A stretch of 64,000 nt of DNA, from positions 2,976,001-3,040,000 of the forward strand of contig NZ_CP178208.1 of assembly GCF_047219225.1 (NCBI RefSeq), written 5' to 3'. This DNA is from IMCC45349 sp047219225 (GTDB taxonomy: Bacteria; Bacteroidota; Bacteroidia; Flavobacteriales; Flavobacteriaceae). The translations under genes and the position numbers were made by a program. This document shows, piece by piece, positions 44,758-52,970 of this stretch (positions are counted from its first letter, which is position 1; each line of letters opens with the position of its first letter). The notes beneath the pieces are model-generated. The model saw only the letters and a list, made by a program, of their open reading frames with translations, searched no databases and was not told the origin of the DNA.

Positions 44758-46809
44758 ATGAAAGACTTTATAAACAAACTTTATAAGAATCATTCTTTAA
44801 TTTATAAGGTGCTTCTTTTTATAACAACAACTTTTTTTATTGTTTATTTATTTCCTAAAAGCGGAACTTTTAAATATAGTTTTGAAAAAGGAAAACCTTG
44901 GCAATCAGAAAACTTATATGCTCCTTTTGATTTTGCAATTAAAAAGTCTGAAGAGGAATTAAAAGAAGAGCAAAATACTATTAGAGAAAACGCTCTTGTT
45001 TTTTTTGATGTAGATACTGTAATAGTGTCGAATGTCAAAAGAAATTATTCGTTAGGGTTTAATGCTATGTTTAATGATTCTATTCAAGAATCTGAAAAGG
45101 TTTATTTGTTCCCAAAGGGAATTTCTGTCATTTCAGATATATATAAAACAGGAGTTTTATTTGAAGATTATGACTATGATAATGATAAACTAGTAACAAT
45201 ACTTAATGATAGAACACAAAGAGGTACAACAAAATTCTCAAATTTTATATCACAGAATGATATAAGACCTCTATTAGATCAAAAAATAAAATATTATGGT
45301 TTAGATACGTATAATCAAGAATTTTTGGCATTGTTTTTTGATGTTATTAAGCCTAATGCTGTTTTAAATAAGAGTATAACTAACAACTCATTAGAAGAAG
45401 ATTTAAGTAAAATATCTTTAGTTAGAGGAAGTATAGAAAGGGAAACTTTAATAATATCTAAAGGTGAAGTTGTAGAAGGGAATAAGTTTAATGTTTTAAA
45501 GTCATTAGAATCTGAATATGAATCACAAGTTTGGAGTGAAGCTAACTATAACTGGGTTTTAGCTGCTTATACTTTGCTCGTAGCCTTAGCATTATTAATG
45601 TTGTTGTTATTTTTACGAAAGTACAGACTTGATGTTTTTGAAAACAATACCAAAGTAACATTTATATTCTTTAATATTCTTTTGATGGTATTGTTGACAA
45701 CCTTAGTTGTTAATTTTAATTCAGCTTATACTTACATTGTTCCTTTGTGTATTCTTCCGTTAGTTTTAAAAGCTTTTTTTGATGCACGTCTTGGGTTGTT
45801 TACGCATGTTATTACAGTGCTTTTATTAGGGTTTGTAGTATCAAATAACTATGAGTACATGTTTTTGCAGATAATAGCAGGTATAGTAACTATTTTAACT
45901 GTATCTGAGCTTTATAAAAGAGCAAATCTATTTATTTCTGTAGGACAAATTACATTAATATACATTGTAGCTTATTTTGCTTTTTTTGTTATTCATGAAG
46001 GAAGTATTGATAATTTAAAATGGGACACATTTGTTTTATTTATTTTATGTGGTCTTGCTACATTATTTGTACAACCCTTAATTTATGCATACGAAAAGTT
46101 ATTTGGTTTGGTTTCTGATGTGTCTTTATTAGAACTGTCAGATACAAATGCTAAATTATTAAAAGAACTTTCTAATAAGGCTCCAGGAACATTTCATCAT
46201 TCGTTAAATGTTGCAAATTTAGCTGAAGCTGCTGCAAATGAAATAGGAGCAAATGCAATGTTGGTTAGAGTAGGAGCACTCTATCATGATATTGGTAAAA
46301 TGAAAAATCCAACGTATTTTACTGAAAACCAATCTACAGGAATCAATCCGCATGATGAGTTGTCATCACGAGAAAGTGCACAAATAATTATTAATCATAC
46401 TATCCATGGTATTGAAATAGCTAAAAAGTATAATTTACCAGATAGAGTTATTGATTTTATTAGGACGCATCATGGTACAAGTGTTGTTTATTATTTTTAT
46501 AATAAAGAATCTCAACTGGAAGGAAAAGAAGTTGACAAGGCAGATTTTATGTATCCTGGACCTAAACCATTTAGTAAAGAAACAGCTATATTAATGATGT
46601 GTGATAGTGTAGAAGCTGCTTCTAAAAGTTTAAAAGAGCCTACATCAACAAAAATAAATGCGTTTGTAGAGAACATTATTAACAAGCAAATAGAGAATGA
46701 ACAGTTCTTAAATGCGAATATTACCTTTAAAGAGATACAATCTATAAAAAAAGTTTTGAAGCTTAAGTTGGCTAATATCTACCACTTACGTATAGAATAT
46801 CCAGAATAA
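44758..46809 (+). CDS. 7TM-HD family membrane phosphodiesterase (PgpH-like)
   Basis: This 683-residue protein has an N-terminal transmembrane helix (about 15-33), an extracytoplasmic domain of about 240 residues (7TMR-HDED type), seven closely spaced helices (about 270-460) and a cytoplasmic HD domain. The HD part has 'FHHSLNVANLAEAAANEIGA', 'VGALYHDIGKMKNPTYFTEN' and 'FIRTHHGTSVVYYFY', which supply the metal ligands. PgpH proteins hydrolyse cyclic di-AMP. The start at 44758 is chosen because an upstream TTG start lies inside the -7 promoter element. It is a single-gene unit. Confidence 0.92.
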   Translation: MKDFINKLYKNHSLIYKVLLFITTTFFIVYLFPKSGTFKYSFEKGKPWQSENLYAPFDFAIKKSEEELKEEQNTIRENALVFFDVDTVIVSNVKRNYSLGFNAMFNDSIQESEKVYLFPKGISVISDIYKTGVLFEDYDYDNDKLVTILNDRTQRGTTKFSNFISQNDIRPLLDQKIKYYGLDTYNQEFLALFFDVIKPNAVLNKSITNNSLEEDLSKISLVRGSIERETLIISKGEVVEGNKFNVLKSLESEYESQVWSEANYNWVLAAYTLLVALALLMLLLFLRKYRLDVFENNTKVTFIFFNILLMVLLTTLVVNFNSAYTYIVPLCILPLVLKAFFDARLGLFTHVITVLLLGFVVSNNYEYMFLQIIAGIVTILTVSELYKRANLFISVGQITLIYIVAYFAFFVIHEGSIDNLKWDTFVLFILCGLATLFVQPLIYAYEKLFGLVSDVSLLELSDTNAKLLKELSNKAPGTFHHSLNVANLAEAAANEIGANAMLVRVGALYHDIGKMKNPTYFTENQSTGINPHDELSSRESAQIIINHTIHGIEIAKKYNLPDRVIDFIRTHHGTSVVYYFYNKESQLEGKEVDKADFMYPGPKPFSKETAILMMCDSVEAASKSLKEPTSTKINAFVENIINKQIENEQFLNANITFKEIQSIKKVLKLKLANIYHLRIEYPE

Positions 46810-46841
46810 TTAAAATTCATTGTAAAAAAATGAATAAATAG

Positions 46842-46873
46842 TTTGTGTTCTTTAATATGATGCGTTACATTTG
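46842..46873 (+). promoter_or_regulatory. Promoter of the tRNA-Ser/Pro/Arg operon
   Basis: TTTG at 46842-46845 is followed after exactly 20 bases by TACATTTG at 46866-46873. This is a textbook Bacteroidota housekeeping promoter, about 40 bases before the first tRNA. Confidence 0.85.
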
Positions 46874-46912
46874 CAACCGCAAAATTATTGCAGAAGTTCA
46901 TATAACTTTTCA

Positions 46913-46996
46913 GGAGAGGTGGCAGAGTGGTAATGCAGCAGATTGCTAATCTGTCAACGCGAAAGTGTTGCCGGGGTTCGAGTCCCCGTCTCTCCG
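46913..46996 (+). tRNA. tRNA-Ser (GCT)
   Basis: The acceptor GGAGAGG pairs with TCTCTCC, the anticodon loop is TTGCTAA (anticodon GCT, reading AGC/AGU), and the long variable arm expected of class II tRNAs is present. The T arm is CCGGGGTTCGAGTCCCCG. The 3' CCA is not encoded. Confidence 0.95.
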
Positions 46997-47001
46997 CACC
47001 T

Positions 47002-47076
47002 CGGGGTGTAGCGTAGCCCGGTTATCGCGCCGCGTTTGGGACGCGGAGGTCGCAGGTTCGAATCCTGCCACCCCGA
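47002..47076 (+). tRNA. tRNA-Pro (TGG)
   Basis: The acceptor CGGGGTG pairs with CACCCCG. The anticodon stem-loop CCGCGTTTGGGACGCGG gives anticodon TGG. The T arm is GCAGGTTCGAATCCTGC. Five bases separate it from tRNA-Ser. The CCA end is not encoded. Confidence 0.95.
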
Positions 47077-47082
47077 CAAATA

Positions 47083-47156
47083 GGTCGCGTAGCTCAGCTG
47101 GATAGAGCATCTGCCTTCTAAGCAGACGGTCATAGGTTCGAATCCTATCGCGATCA
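47083..47156 (+). tRNA. tRNA-Arg (TCT)
   Basis: The acceptor GGTCGCG pairs with CGCGATC. The anticodon stem-loop CTGCCTTCTAAGCAG gives anticodon TCT, reading AGA/AGG. The D arm (AGCTCAGCTGGATAGAGC) and T arm are canonical. Six bases separate it from tRNA-Pro. Confidence 0.95.
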
Positions 47157-47160
47157 CAAA

Positions 47161-47194
47161 AAGCCTTAACATATGTTAAGGCTTTTTTGTTTTT
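47161..47194 (+). terminator. Intrinsic terminator of the tRNA operon
   Basis: AAGCCTTAAC / GTTAAGGCTT stem, followed by TTTTTGTTTTT, 5 bases after tRNA-Arg. Confidence 0.92.
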
Positions 47195-47201
47195 GATAAG
47201 T

Positions 47202-47209
47202 TAAATTTG
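47202..47209 (+). promoter_or_regulatory. -7-like element of a possible orphan transcript
   Basis: TAAATTTG matches TAnnTTTG and lies between the tRNA terminator and a second rightward terminator at 47372-47396. No -33 element at proper spacing is visible. Confidence 0.3.
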
Positions 47210-47371
47210 TTATTATAGCTAAAATTTGTTATGTTTCTATTCAACAGTGAAGCTAGCAATTTTAAAGAGAAGAGTTAGTATTTGCTATTCAACAACAAGA
47301 AAAGAAATTAAAGAAATCCTTTTCAATAGCTATAGTTTAAGGTTAATGTTATTAGCAAAAAGAGAGGATAT

Positions 47372-47396
47372 GGGCTGCATTAGCAGCCCTTTTTTA
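47372..47396 (+). terminator. Orphan rightward terminator
   Basis: GGGCTGC / GCAGCCC stem with an ATTA loop followed by TTTTTTT. The T-run exists only in the rightward direction, yet no annotated rightward gene precedes it after the tRNA terminator. It abuts the end of the leftward methyltransferase gene. Confidence 0.8.
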
Positions 47397-48572
47397 TGCT
47401 TTGTGAGTAAAGACCACTATTTTCTCATTGTCTTTATTTGTAGTGAAGAATAAATAAAGTTCTCCGCCATCTTTTATTTTATGCTTTTTCTTTAGTGTGT
47501 TTACTGTTTGTGGAAAGTTTCTTGTGGTTATATTGGCTTTAAGATTTAAAAGTTCGGTTTTAAATATCTTCTTATTATAATCTAACGTTTTTATAACTTT
47601 GAATGACCTTCCTGGGAATTCAATTAATTCTTTTGAAGTATATAAATGAGAATGCTTATGTAGTTTACTAATATTTAATTGTTGAGCTACATTCTTGAAA
47701 GCTCCAGATTTTAAAATAGCAGTATTTGGTTCATAAATATAATTTGAAACATTATCATAATTAATTGATGATGTACTTTCATCTTTTAATTTATAATTGA
47801 AATATTGGTTTCCGTTTTGGTTTATATTTATCGTTTTTAATAAAATATCTGACTTAAAGTCTTTTTGTAGTTCAAATAGAAGCTCTTTAACTTCGTTTTT
47901 GAGTGCAACTATATAAATACACTTCACATTGCTTAACTCTTCTATAGCGACACTTATATCTAGCATAGGAGAGGTTTTTATTAGTATGTTATTTGTGTGT
48001 TTAAAAAGTAGCTCTAGATTTTCAGGGACATTTGGTAAGCAGTCTTTTAAATAAAATACTTTTCCTTTCGCGTCATGTCTTCTAGAAGGATCTACATATA
48101 TCCAATCAAAGTTACTTGTTGTTTTTAAATATTCAATTCCATTAGCGTTAATGGTTTTTATATTGTCTACTTTAAGTTTTGAATAATTATGAGAGACAAT
48201 TTGTGAAAGGTTTTCATTAATTTCACAATGATACACTTCATCAAACTTTTTAGAAAAGTAGTAGGTGTCAACTCCAAAACCTCCAGTTAAATCGATAATA
48301 GTTTTTCCTGAGATTAAACTTGATTTATAAGCAGCTGTAGCTTCTGAAGATGTTTGCTCTATATTAAGTTTGTTGGGGTAATAAACTCCTTTAGTGTTGT
48401 ACCAAGTTTTAAGCTTGGTTTTACATCTTTTTTTAGCTTCAATTTGTTCAACAATTTCATTAGTAGTTACTGCATTTAGCTTAGAACCTTTTAGTAGTAG
48501 TTTATTAATATCTGTATTGATATTGTTTTCTATAAAAATCTGATTTTCAATATTTAATATGTTGTTATTCAA
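47394..48572 (-). CDS. Class I SAM-dependent methyltransferase with THUMP-like domain
   Basis: This 392-residue protein has the SAM motif 'TIIDLTGGFGVDTYYFSKKF' (91-110), motif II 'VYHCEINENL' and the catalytic-region motif 'DWIYVDPSRRHDAKGKVFYL' (about 155-175), which is an unusual DPSRR variant of (D/N)PP(Y/F). 'ILIKTSPMLDIS' follows. The C-terminal 90 residues fit the THUMP-like domain found in this group. It is probably an RNA methyltransferase; the target is unknown. It is last in a leftward cluster with several other RNA modification genes, 7 bases after the AI-2E transporter gene. Confidence 0.85.
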   Translation of the reverse strand: MNNNILNIENQIFIENNINTDINKLLLKGSKLNAVTTNEIVEQIEAKKRCKTKLKTWYNTKGVYYPNKLNIEQTSSEATAAYKSSLISGKTIIDLTGGFGVDTYYFSKKFDEVYHCEINENLSQIVSHNYSKLKVDNIKTINANGIEYLKTTSNFDWIYVDPSRRHDAKGKVFYLKDCLPNVPENLELLFKHTNNILIKTSPMLDISVAIEELSNVKCIYIVALKNEVKELLFELQKDFKSDILLKTININQNGNQYFNYKLKDESTSSINYDNVSNYIYEPNTAILKSGAFKNVAQQLNISKLHKHSHLYTSKELIEFPGRSFKVIKTLDYNKKIFKTELLNLKANITTRNFPQTVNTLKKKHKIKDGGELYLFFTTNKDNEKIVVFTHKA

Positions 48573-48579
48573 ATTAAAA

Positions 48580-49668
48580 CTATAAGTTTTTGGTGAGCTG
48601 TTTAACTAGCTTGTTTTCAGATAAAAACTCTTTTAAAATTACTTTTAATGCAGTATAAGTTGGTACTGCCACAACCATACCTAACACACCAAATAGAATA
48701 CCAGAAATAATTATTATTAAGAAGATTTCTAAAGGATGAGATTTGACACTTTTTGAAAAAATTATAGGCTGACTAAAGAAATTATCAACTAGTTGAGCAA
48801 TTACAAAACCAATCATAACATAACTAGTTTTTGGTAGTATAACTTCACTAAAACTTTGCCCTAAATTACTAGACATAGTTAGCATGGCCATTAAAAATGC
48901 ACTAACTAATGGTCCAATGTATGGGATTAAGTTTAGTAATGCACATAAAAAAGCTATTACAATGGCATTTTTTATGCCGAATATTAAAAGAACTATTGTG
49001 TAAATTATAAAAAGAATAAGTATTTGAAAAACAAGCCCAACAAAATATCTTGATAGTAAATCTTTAATTGTAACTATTGATTTTTTTAATCTAAGTTCTT
49101 TATTGTCAGGAATAAAAGTCATGACACTATCTTCAAATAGTTTGCTGTCTTTTAAAAAGAAAAATGATATAAATAAAACAGAAAATAAGCCAATGCTAAA
49201 GCTACCTAATCCACTAACAAATGAGTTTAAAAAGTTTGGAATTGCCGCATAATCAAGTTTAGAAAGCAAGCCAGAATCTTTAATTGACTGTTCAACATCT
49301 ATATTATTTAGATCAAAATGATAAACCAATTGGGTATAAATATCTTGAATATTTGCTTGTAATTCTTCAATATCTAACAATGATAAATTTTGCCCTTGTT
49401 CTAATACTAAAGGAATAAATAAGGAAATTATACCAAAAAATAAAGCAATAAAAAGTACCATAGTTACTACTACAGCTATAGTTGTTTTAAATTTTAACCT
49501 TTTGCGTAAAAACAAAACAATTGGTCTGCCTATTAAAGAAATAACAGCTGCAATAGCAATATAGGCTATAACCGATTGGATTTTAAATAAAAAATAGAGA
49601 AGGATACCAATACCAATAATTATAGATAAGGCTTTTAGTATTCCGTTAGAGATTGTATTAGAATTCAT
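48580..49668 (-). CDS. AI-2E family transporter
   Basis: This 362-residue membrane protein has about eight hydrophobic helices. Typical elements are the N-terminal 'FLFKIQSVIAYIAIAAVISL' pair, a long extramembrane loop (about 85-145) and the conserved 'LIPYIGPLVSAFLMAML' and 'PLEIFLIIIISGILFGVLGM' segments near the C-terminus. Members include the TqsA autoinducer exporter and PerM-like permeases, and one subgroup exchanges ions. The substrate here cannot be predicted. Confidence 0.93.
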   Translation of the reverse strand: MNSNTISNGILKALSIIIGIGILLYFLFKIQSVIAYIAIAAVISLIGRPIVLFLRKRLKFKTTIAVVVTMVLFIALFFGIISLFIPLVLEQGQNLSLLDIEELQANIQDIYTQLVYHFDLNNIDVEQSIKDSGLLSKLDYAAIPNFLNSFVSGLGSFSIGLFSVLFISFFFLKDSKLFEDSVMTFIPDNKELRLKKSIVTIKDLLSRYFVGLVFQILILFIIYTIVLLIFGIKNAIVIAFLCALLNLIPYIGPLVSAFLMAMLTMSSNLGQSFSEVILPKTSYVMIGFVIAQLVDNFFSQPIIFSKSVKSHPLEIFLIIIISGILFGVLGMVVAVPTYTALKVILKEFLSENKLVKQLTKNL

Positions 49669-49703
49669 AATGTAAATATAAACTTTTAGGATTATTTATA
49701 TTA

Positions 49704-50204
49704 CTATAAAGTTTGCTTGGTTATTTCGTATAATGCTATGTTGGTAGCTTGTACAACATTCATACTACTATTTAGACCAAACATGTCAATATGAAAAATC
49801 CCATCAGATAATTTTAAAATCTCATCAGATACACCAAAATTTTCGTCACCAATAACTAATGCTATTTTTTGATTTTTGTTAAAACTGGCTTTATGAATAG
49901 GAATACTATTTTTAGTAATTTCTAGTGCATATATAGTATAGTTATCTGCTTTGAGCGTTTTTACATGGTCTAGAGCGTTTTGGCTAATTGTAAATGGCAC
50001 AACTTTTTCTGTAGCTCTAGAAGTTTTAGCCATTTTTCTACCAAGAGTAATATTACTTCCACATAAAATTAATTTTTCAATACCAAAAGCATCAGAGATA
50101 CGAAATAAGCTTCCAATATTGGGTGCACTGGTGACATTATCGCAAATTAATGTGATTGGAAATTCTCTTTTAGTAAAGTTTGTATTGTAATGATTAAGCT
50201 GCAA
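49704..50204 (-). CDS. TrmH/SpoU family RNA 2'-O-methyltransferase
   Basis: This 166-residue SPOUT (knotted) enzyme has motif 1 'DNVTSAPNIGSLFRISDAFG' (about 21-40), motif 2 'IALVIGDENFGVSDEIL' (about 111-127) and motif 3 'MFGLNSSMNVVQATNIALYE' (about 140-160). It has no N-terminal substrate-binding domain, so it resembles the short TrmH/TrmL group. Whether the target is tRNA or rRNA cannot be told. It follows the small exported protein at 50213 by 8 bases. Confidence 0.9.
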   Translation of the reverse strand: MQLNHYNTNFTKREFPITLICDNVTSAPNIGSLFRISDAFGIEKLILCGSNITLGRKMAKTSRATEKVVPFTISQNALDHVKTLKADNYTIYALEITKNSIPIHKASFNKNQKIALVIGDENFGVSDEILKLSDGIFHIDMFGLNSSMNVVQATNIALYEITKQTL

Positions 50205-50212
50205 TTTGTTGT

Positions 50213-50407
50213 CTAAAATAAATAATGTGAGGTAGTGGAATTACATTTATATGATAAATGACTAGGCGCACATCCAAAGCAACCACAAGTATAATGATAA
50301 TTATTTACGCCAATTGTATAAGTATGGTCGTTAACTTCCATTAAAGAATTAAAAACAAACAAAAGAGTTAGAGTGAAGGCTATTGATTTTGAAATTATTT
50401 TCTTCAT
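50213..50407 (-). CDS. Small exported Cys-containing protein
   Basis: A 64-residue ORF starts at ATG 50407 (MKKIISKSIAFTLTLLFVFN). The N-terminus is a signal peptide or membrane helix, and the mature part contains 'HYTCGCFGCAPSHLSYKC' with four cysteines, which could bind metal or form disulfides. A longer frame to 50512 would run deep into the DUF4159 gene and is rejected. The start lies 4 bases after the DUF4159 stop, so it is in the same operon. I do not recognise a family. Confidence 0.6.
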   Translation of the reverse strand: MKKIISKSIAFTLTLLFVFNSLMEVNDHTYTIGVNNYHYTCGCFGCAPSHLSYKCNSTTSHYLF

Positions 50408-50411
50408 ATCA

Positions 50412-51053
50412 TTAATTTTCAAAAGCATATTTAATGATGTTTGCACCCATTTTAAGTGCTTTTTCACGCACTTCAATAGGATCATTATGAATTTCTTGAT
50501 CTTCCCAACCATCTCCTAAATCACTTTCAAAAGTAAACAATAAAACCAATCTTCCTTCGTGAAATATTCCTAATGCTTGAGGACGTAAGCCATCATGCTC
50601 ATGAATTTTTGGTAAACCTTCAGGAAAGCTAAAAGCTGTATTAAATATTGTATGTGTTTTTGGTAATTCAATCAACTCTTTATTTGGAAATACTTTTTTT
50701 AATTCTTTGGTAATGTAAGGTTGCATACCATAATTATCATCAATATGTAAAAAACCTCCAGTAATTAAGTAGTTTCGTAAATTTTCGGCGTCCATATCAC
50801 TAAAAAAAACATTTCCATGTCCTGTCATGTGCAAGAAAGGATATTGAAAAATGTCTGAACTACTAACTTCAACCGTTTGTGGTTTAGGATTAATCTTTGT
50901 GTTAATGTTAGTATTGCAATAAGCTATCAAATTTGGGAGTGCTGTAGCATTACTATACCAATCGCCACCTCCTTTATATTTTAGGATAGCAATATCTTGT
51001 GCGTATAATACAGAATTGAAAATTAGTAGTAAAAATACAATTGAGTTCCTCAT
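50412..51053 (-). CDS. DUF4159 family exported protein
   Basis: The start at 51053 (MRNSIVFLLLIFNSVLYAQ) gives a proper signal peptide and avoids overlap with rsmE; an ATG at 51068 would overlap it by 14 bases. The mature protein of about 190 residues fits DUF4159 with 'FLHMTGHGNVFFSDMDAENL', 'GGFLHIDDNYGM' and 'LGIFHEGRLVLLFTFESDLG'. The fold resembles a class I glutamine-amidotransferase-like sheet. The role is unknown. DUF4159 genes elsewhere often sit with MoxR/VWA genes, which are absent here. Confidence 0.85.
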   Translation of the reverse strand: MRNSIVFLLLIFNSVLYAQDIAILKYKGGGDWYSNATALPNLIAYCNTNINTKINPKPQTVEVSSSDIFQYPFLHMTGHGNVFFSDMDAENLRNYLITGGFLHIDDNYGMQPYITKELKKVFPNKELIELPKTHTIFNTAFSFPEGLPKIHEHDGLRPQALGIFHEGRLVLLFTFESDLGDGWEDQEIHNDPIEVREKALKMGANIIKYAFEN

Positions 51054-51054
51054 A

Positions 51055-51759
51055 TTATTCGTTAACAAAAGCTGTTGAATGACATGCTACAATAGCTGCT
51101 GTTTCTGTTCGTAATCTGGTTTTACCCAAAGTTACAGGAATAAAATTGTGTTGCAAAGCCATTTCGATTTCTTTAACACTAAAATCACCTTCAGGTCCTA
51201 TAAGTATAGTAACTTCAGTATTGTTTTTAAGTTCGTTTTTTAAAGACTTTCTGTCTAATTCTTCACAATGAGCAATAAATAGTTGCCCAGAAAAATTTTG
51301 CTGCATAAATTGTTTGAAACTAATAGCAGAATTTAGTTTAGGTAAGTAATAAGTGAGTGATTGCTTCATAGCAGATTGTAAAATCTTCTCAAAACGTTCA
51401 GCTTTTATTACTTTTCGCTCACTATGGTCACAAATAATAGGAGTGATGCTGTCAATACCAATTTCAGTAGCTTTCTCTAAAAACCATTCATAGCGATCAT
51501 TCATTTTTGTTGGAGCAACAGCAAGGTTTAGTTTATAGTTTTTTGGTTCATGAAATTTTTTAGAAATTATTTCTGCAGTACACTTTTTTATGTTTGCCGA
51601 AATTATTTCTGCATTAAACAACCAACCTTTACCATTAGTAATATGCAAAATATCGCCTTCGGTTTTTCGCAATACTTTGGTAATATGTTTACTTTCCTCT
51701 TTTGAAAAAGAGAATTGCGTAGTTGATTCGTTAATTTCAGAATTAAAAAATAGCTGCAT
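51055..51759 (-). CDS. rsmE: 16S rRNA (uracil(1498)-N(3))-methyltransferase
   Basis: RsmE methylates N3 of U1498 in the decoding region of 16S rRNA. The 234-residue SPOUT protein has an N-terminal PUA-like domain (about 1-70, 'SKEESKHITKVLRKTEGDIL') and the catalytic knot with 'KMNDRYEWFLEKATEIGIDSI' (about 83-103), 'ILIGPEGDFSVKEIEMAL' (about 185-202) and 'LGKTRLRTETAAIVACHS' (about 210-227). All signatures are intact. It starts 6 bases after the parvulin stop. Confidence 0.96.
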   Translation of the reverse strand: MQLFFNSEINESTTQFSFSKEESKHITKVLRKTEGDILHITNGKGWLFNAEIISANIKKCTAEIISKKFHEPKNYKLNLAVAPTKMNDRYEWFLEKATEIGIDSITPIICDHSERKVIKAERFEKILQSAMKQSLTYYLPKLNSAISFKQFMQQNFSGQLFIAHCEELDRKSLKNELKNNTEVTILIGPEGDFSVKEIEMALQHNFIPVTLGKTRLRTETAAIVACHSTAFVNE

Positions 51760-51765
51760 TATTTA

Positions 51766-52404
51766 TTATCTAGTTTCTTCAATAATTCGTAATACTTTTA
51801 CTTCTGTGATGCTCTTTTTTTCGTGAGATTTTTGAACCACATAATACCATTTGTTAGACTCTACATCTACAGTAAAAACGTCTTCAACTTGATATTTGTC
51901 ATTCATAACTTGTTGTTCAAACTCTGGTAACATATCTCCATATGTAAACCAACCAGAATCACCACCTTTTTGACTTGTGTTGTCCATAGAGTGCTTAATA
52001 GCTAAATCTTTAAAAGCAATACCTTGTTTTAGTTTTAATATTAAATTATAACGAAGTTCTTCAATGTCTTTAATTGGCATTTTTGTTCCATCCAAAAAAA
52101 TGTAGTTTACACGATAATAGGTAATCTTGTTTTTTTCTAAAACCTTATAATGTGTTCGCTGGTTGTCTTTTTTTACAGTTTTTGTAGCGCCTTTACTCAT
52201 TCGCATTATTTCTTCAGATAAACGTGTTTTATGTTTTTCTTCATTAAAGGTAATTAACTTGTTTTGTGCTCCTTTGTAAGCTTTTAAAAATACTTTAGCC
52301 TGTTCTACAGTAGTAACAGAATCTAATTGTTTTTTAAGCTTTTTTTGGGCAGATAATGAGATTGTAAAAGTTAACGCAAGTAATACTAAAAAGACTTTTT
52401 TCAT
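51766..52404 (-). CDS. Exported parvulin-type peptidyl-prolyl isomerase
   Basis: This 212-residue protein has a signal peptide (MKKVFLVLLALTFTISLSAQ), a helical linker and a C-terminal rotamase (PPIC) domain of about 95 residues with 'LRYNLILKLKQGIAFKDLAI', 'KHSMDNTSQKGGDSGWFTYG' and 'MLPEFEQQVM'. Parvulins of this type assist folding of periplasmic and outer-membrane proteins. It is shorter than SurA and has a single isomerase domain. Confidence 0.9.
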   Translation of the reverse strand: MKKVFLVLLALTFTISLSAQKKLKKQLDSVTTVEQAKVFLKAYKGAQNKLITFNEEKHKTRLSEEIMRMSKGATKTVKKDNQRTHYKVLEKNKITYYRVNYIFLDGTKMPIKDIEELRYNLILKLKQGIAFKDLAIKHSMDNTSQKGGDSGWFTYGDMLPEFEQQVMNDKYQVEDVFTVDVESNKWYYVVQKSHEKKSITEVKVLRIIEETR

Positions 52405-52495
52405 AGGTTGAAAGTTTGAATTTTATGCAATTAAAAGAATTTTTGAATTTAAATGTATAGTAGCTGCTAAGGTTATTAACATAAATTTCAACAAG

Positions 52496-52969
52496 TTAAA
52501 TTGGTTTTCTGATTCTAATGTTTTTTGTTAAGTAGAATTTTATTGTACTGATTATAATATTGAATATAAATATTAGTTGCGCTAATAATGCAACTAAAAA
52601 TAAAATTGAAATAATAATGTTAATGAGGCTAATATCATCTATTAATGGAATTGAGCTATTGTTAAATGATATATTTAGTTTATTTGCTAGAATAATAAAT
52701 AACAAGCTTAAACAAGTAATTATTGTATGAATTTTAGATAAAGAATTAATTAGTCTTAAATTGATTTTATGGTACGCAAAGTATATTAATCCAATTTTAA
52801 AATAAATTGCAAACAAAAAGAAAGCTATATGTGAATGATGAATAACATAGTATGTGTCATGTGTATTTATATCCAAAACAGATTCTTCATCAAGTATAGT
52901 TCTAAATCCTGTAATTAATATTATAACAGCTGTAATCCAAAAAAAATGAAATGACCTTAAGTTTTTCAT
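52496..52969 (-). CDS. Small multi-pass membrane protein with a COX1-like motif
   Basis: This 157-residue protein has four hydrophobic segments (about 8-22, 45-68, 80-97 and 114-148). Residues 33-52 read 'DINTHDTYYVIHHSHIAFFL', strikingly like the 'LHDTYFVVAHFHYVL' helix of cytochrome c oxidase subunit I, whose histidines bind the hemes. No other subunit I motif is visible. It may be a stand-alone heme-binding membrane protein, or the resemblance may be local. The start lies one base after the tsaD stop, so it is read with tsaD. Confidence 0.7.
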   Translation of the reverse strand: MKNLRSFHFFWITAVIILITGFRTILDEESVLDINTHDTYYVIHHSHIAFFLFAIYFKIGLIYFAYHKINLRLINSLSKIHTIITCLSLLFIILANKLNISFNNSSIPLIDDISLINIIISILFLVALLAQLIFIFNIIISTIKFYLTKNIRIRKPI

Positions 52970-52970
52970 T

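Noticed and set aside
46954..47172. 72-codon minus-strand ORF across the tRNA genes
   Set aside because: It is the antisense of three canonical tRNAs. Such ORFs ('GWQDSNLRPPRPKRG'-like) are well-known false gene calls from tRNA complements.
47226..47453. 75-codon plus-strand ORF after the tRNA operon
   Set aside because: It runs through a strong terminator and into the opposite methyltransferase gene, and its composition is not protein-like.
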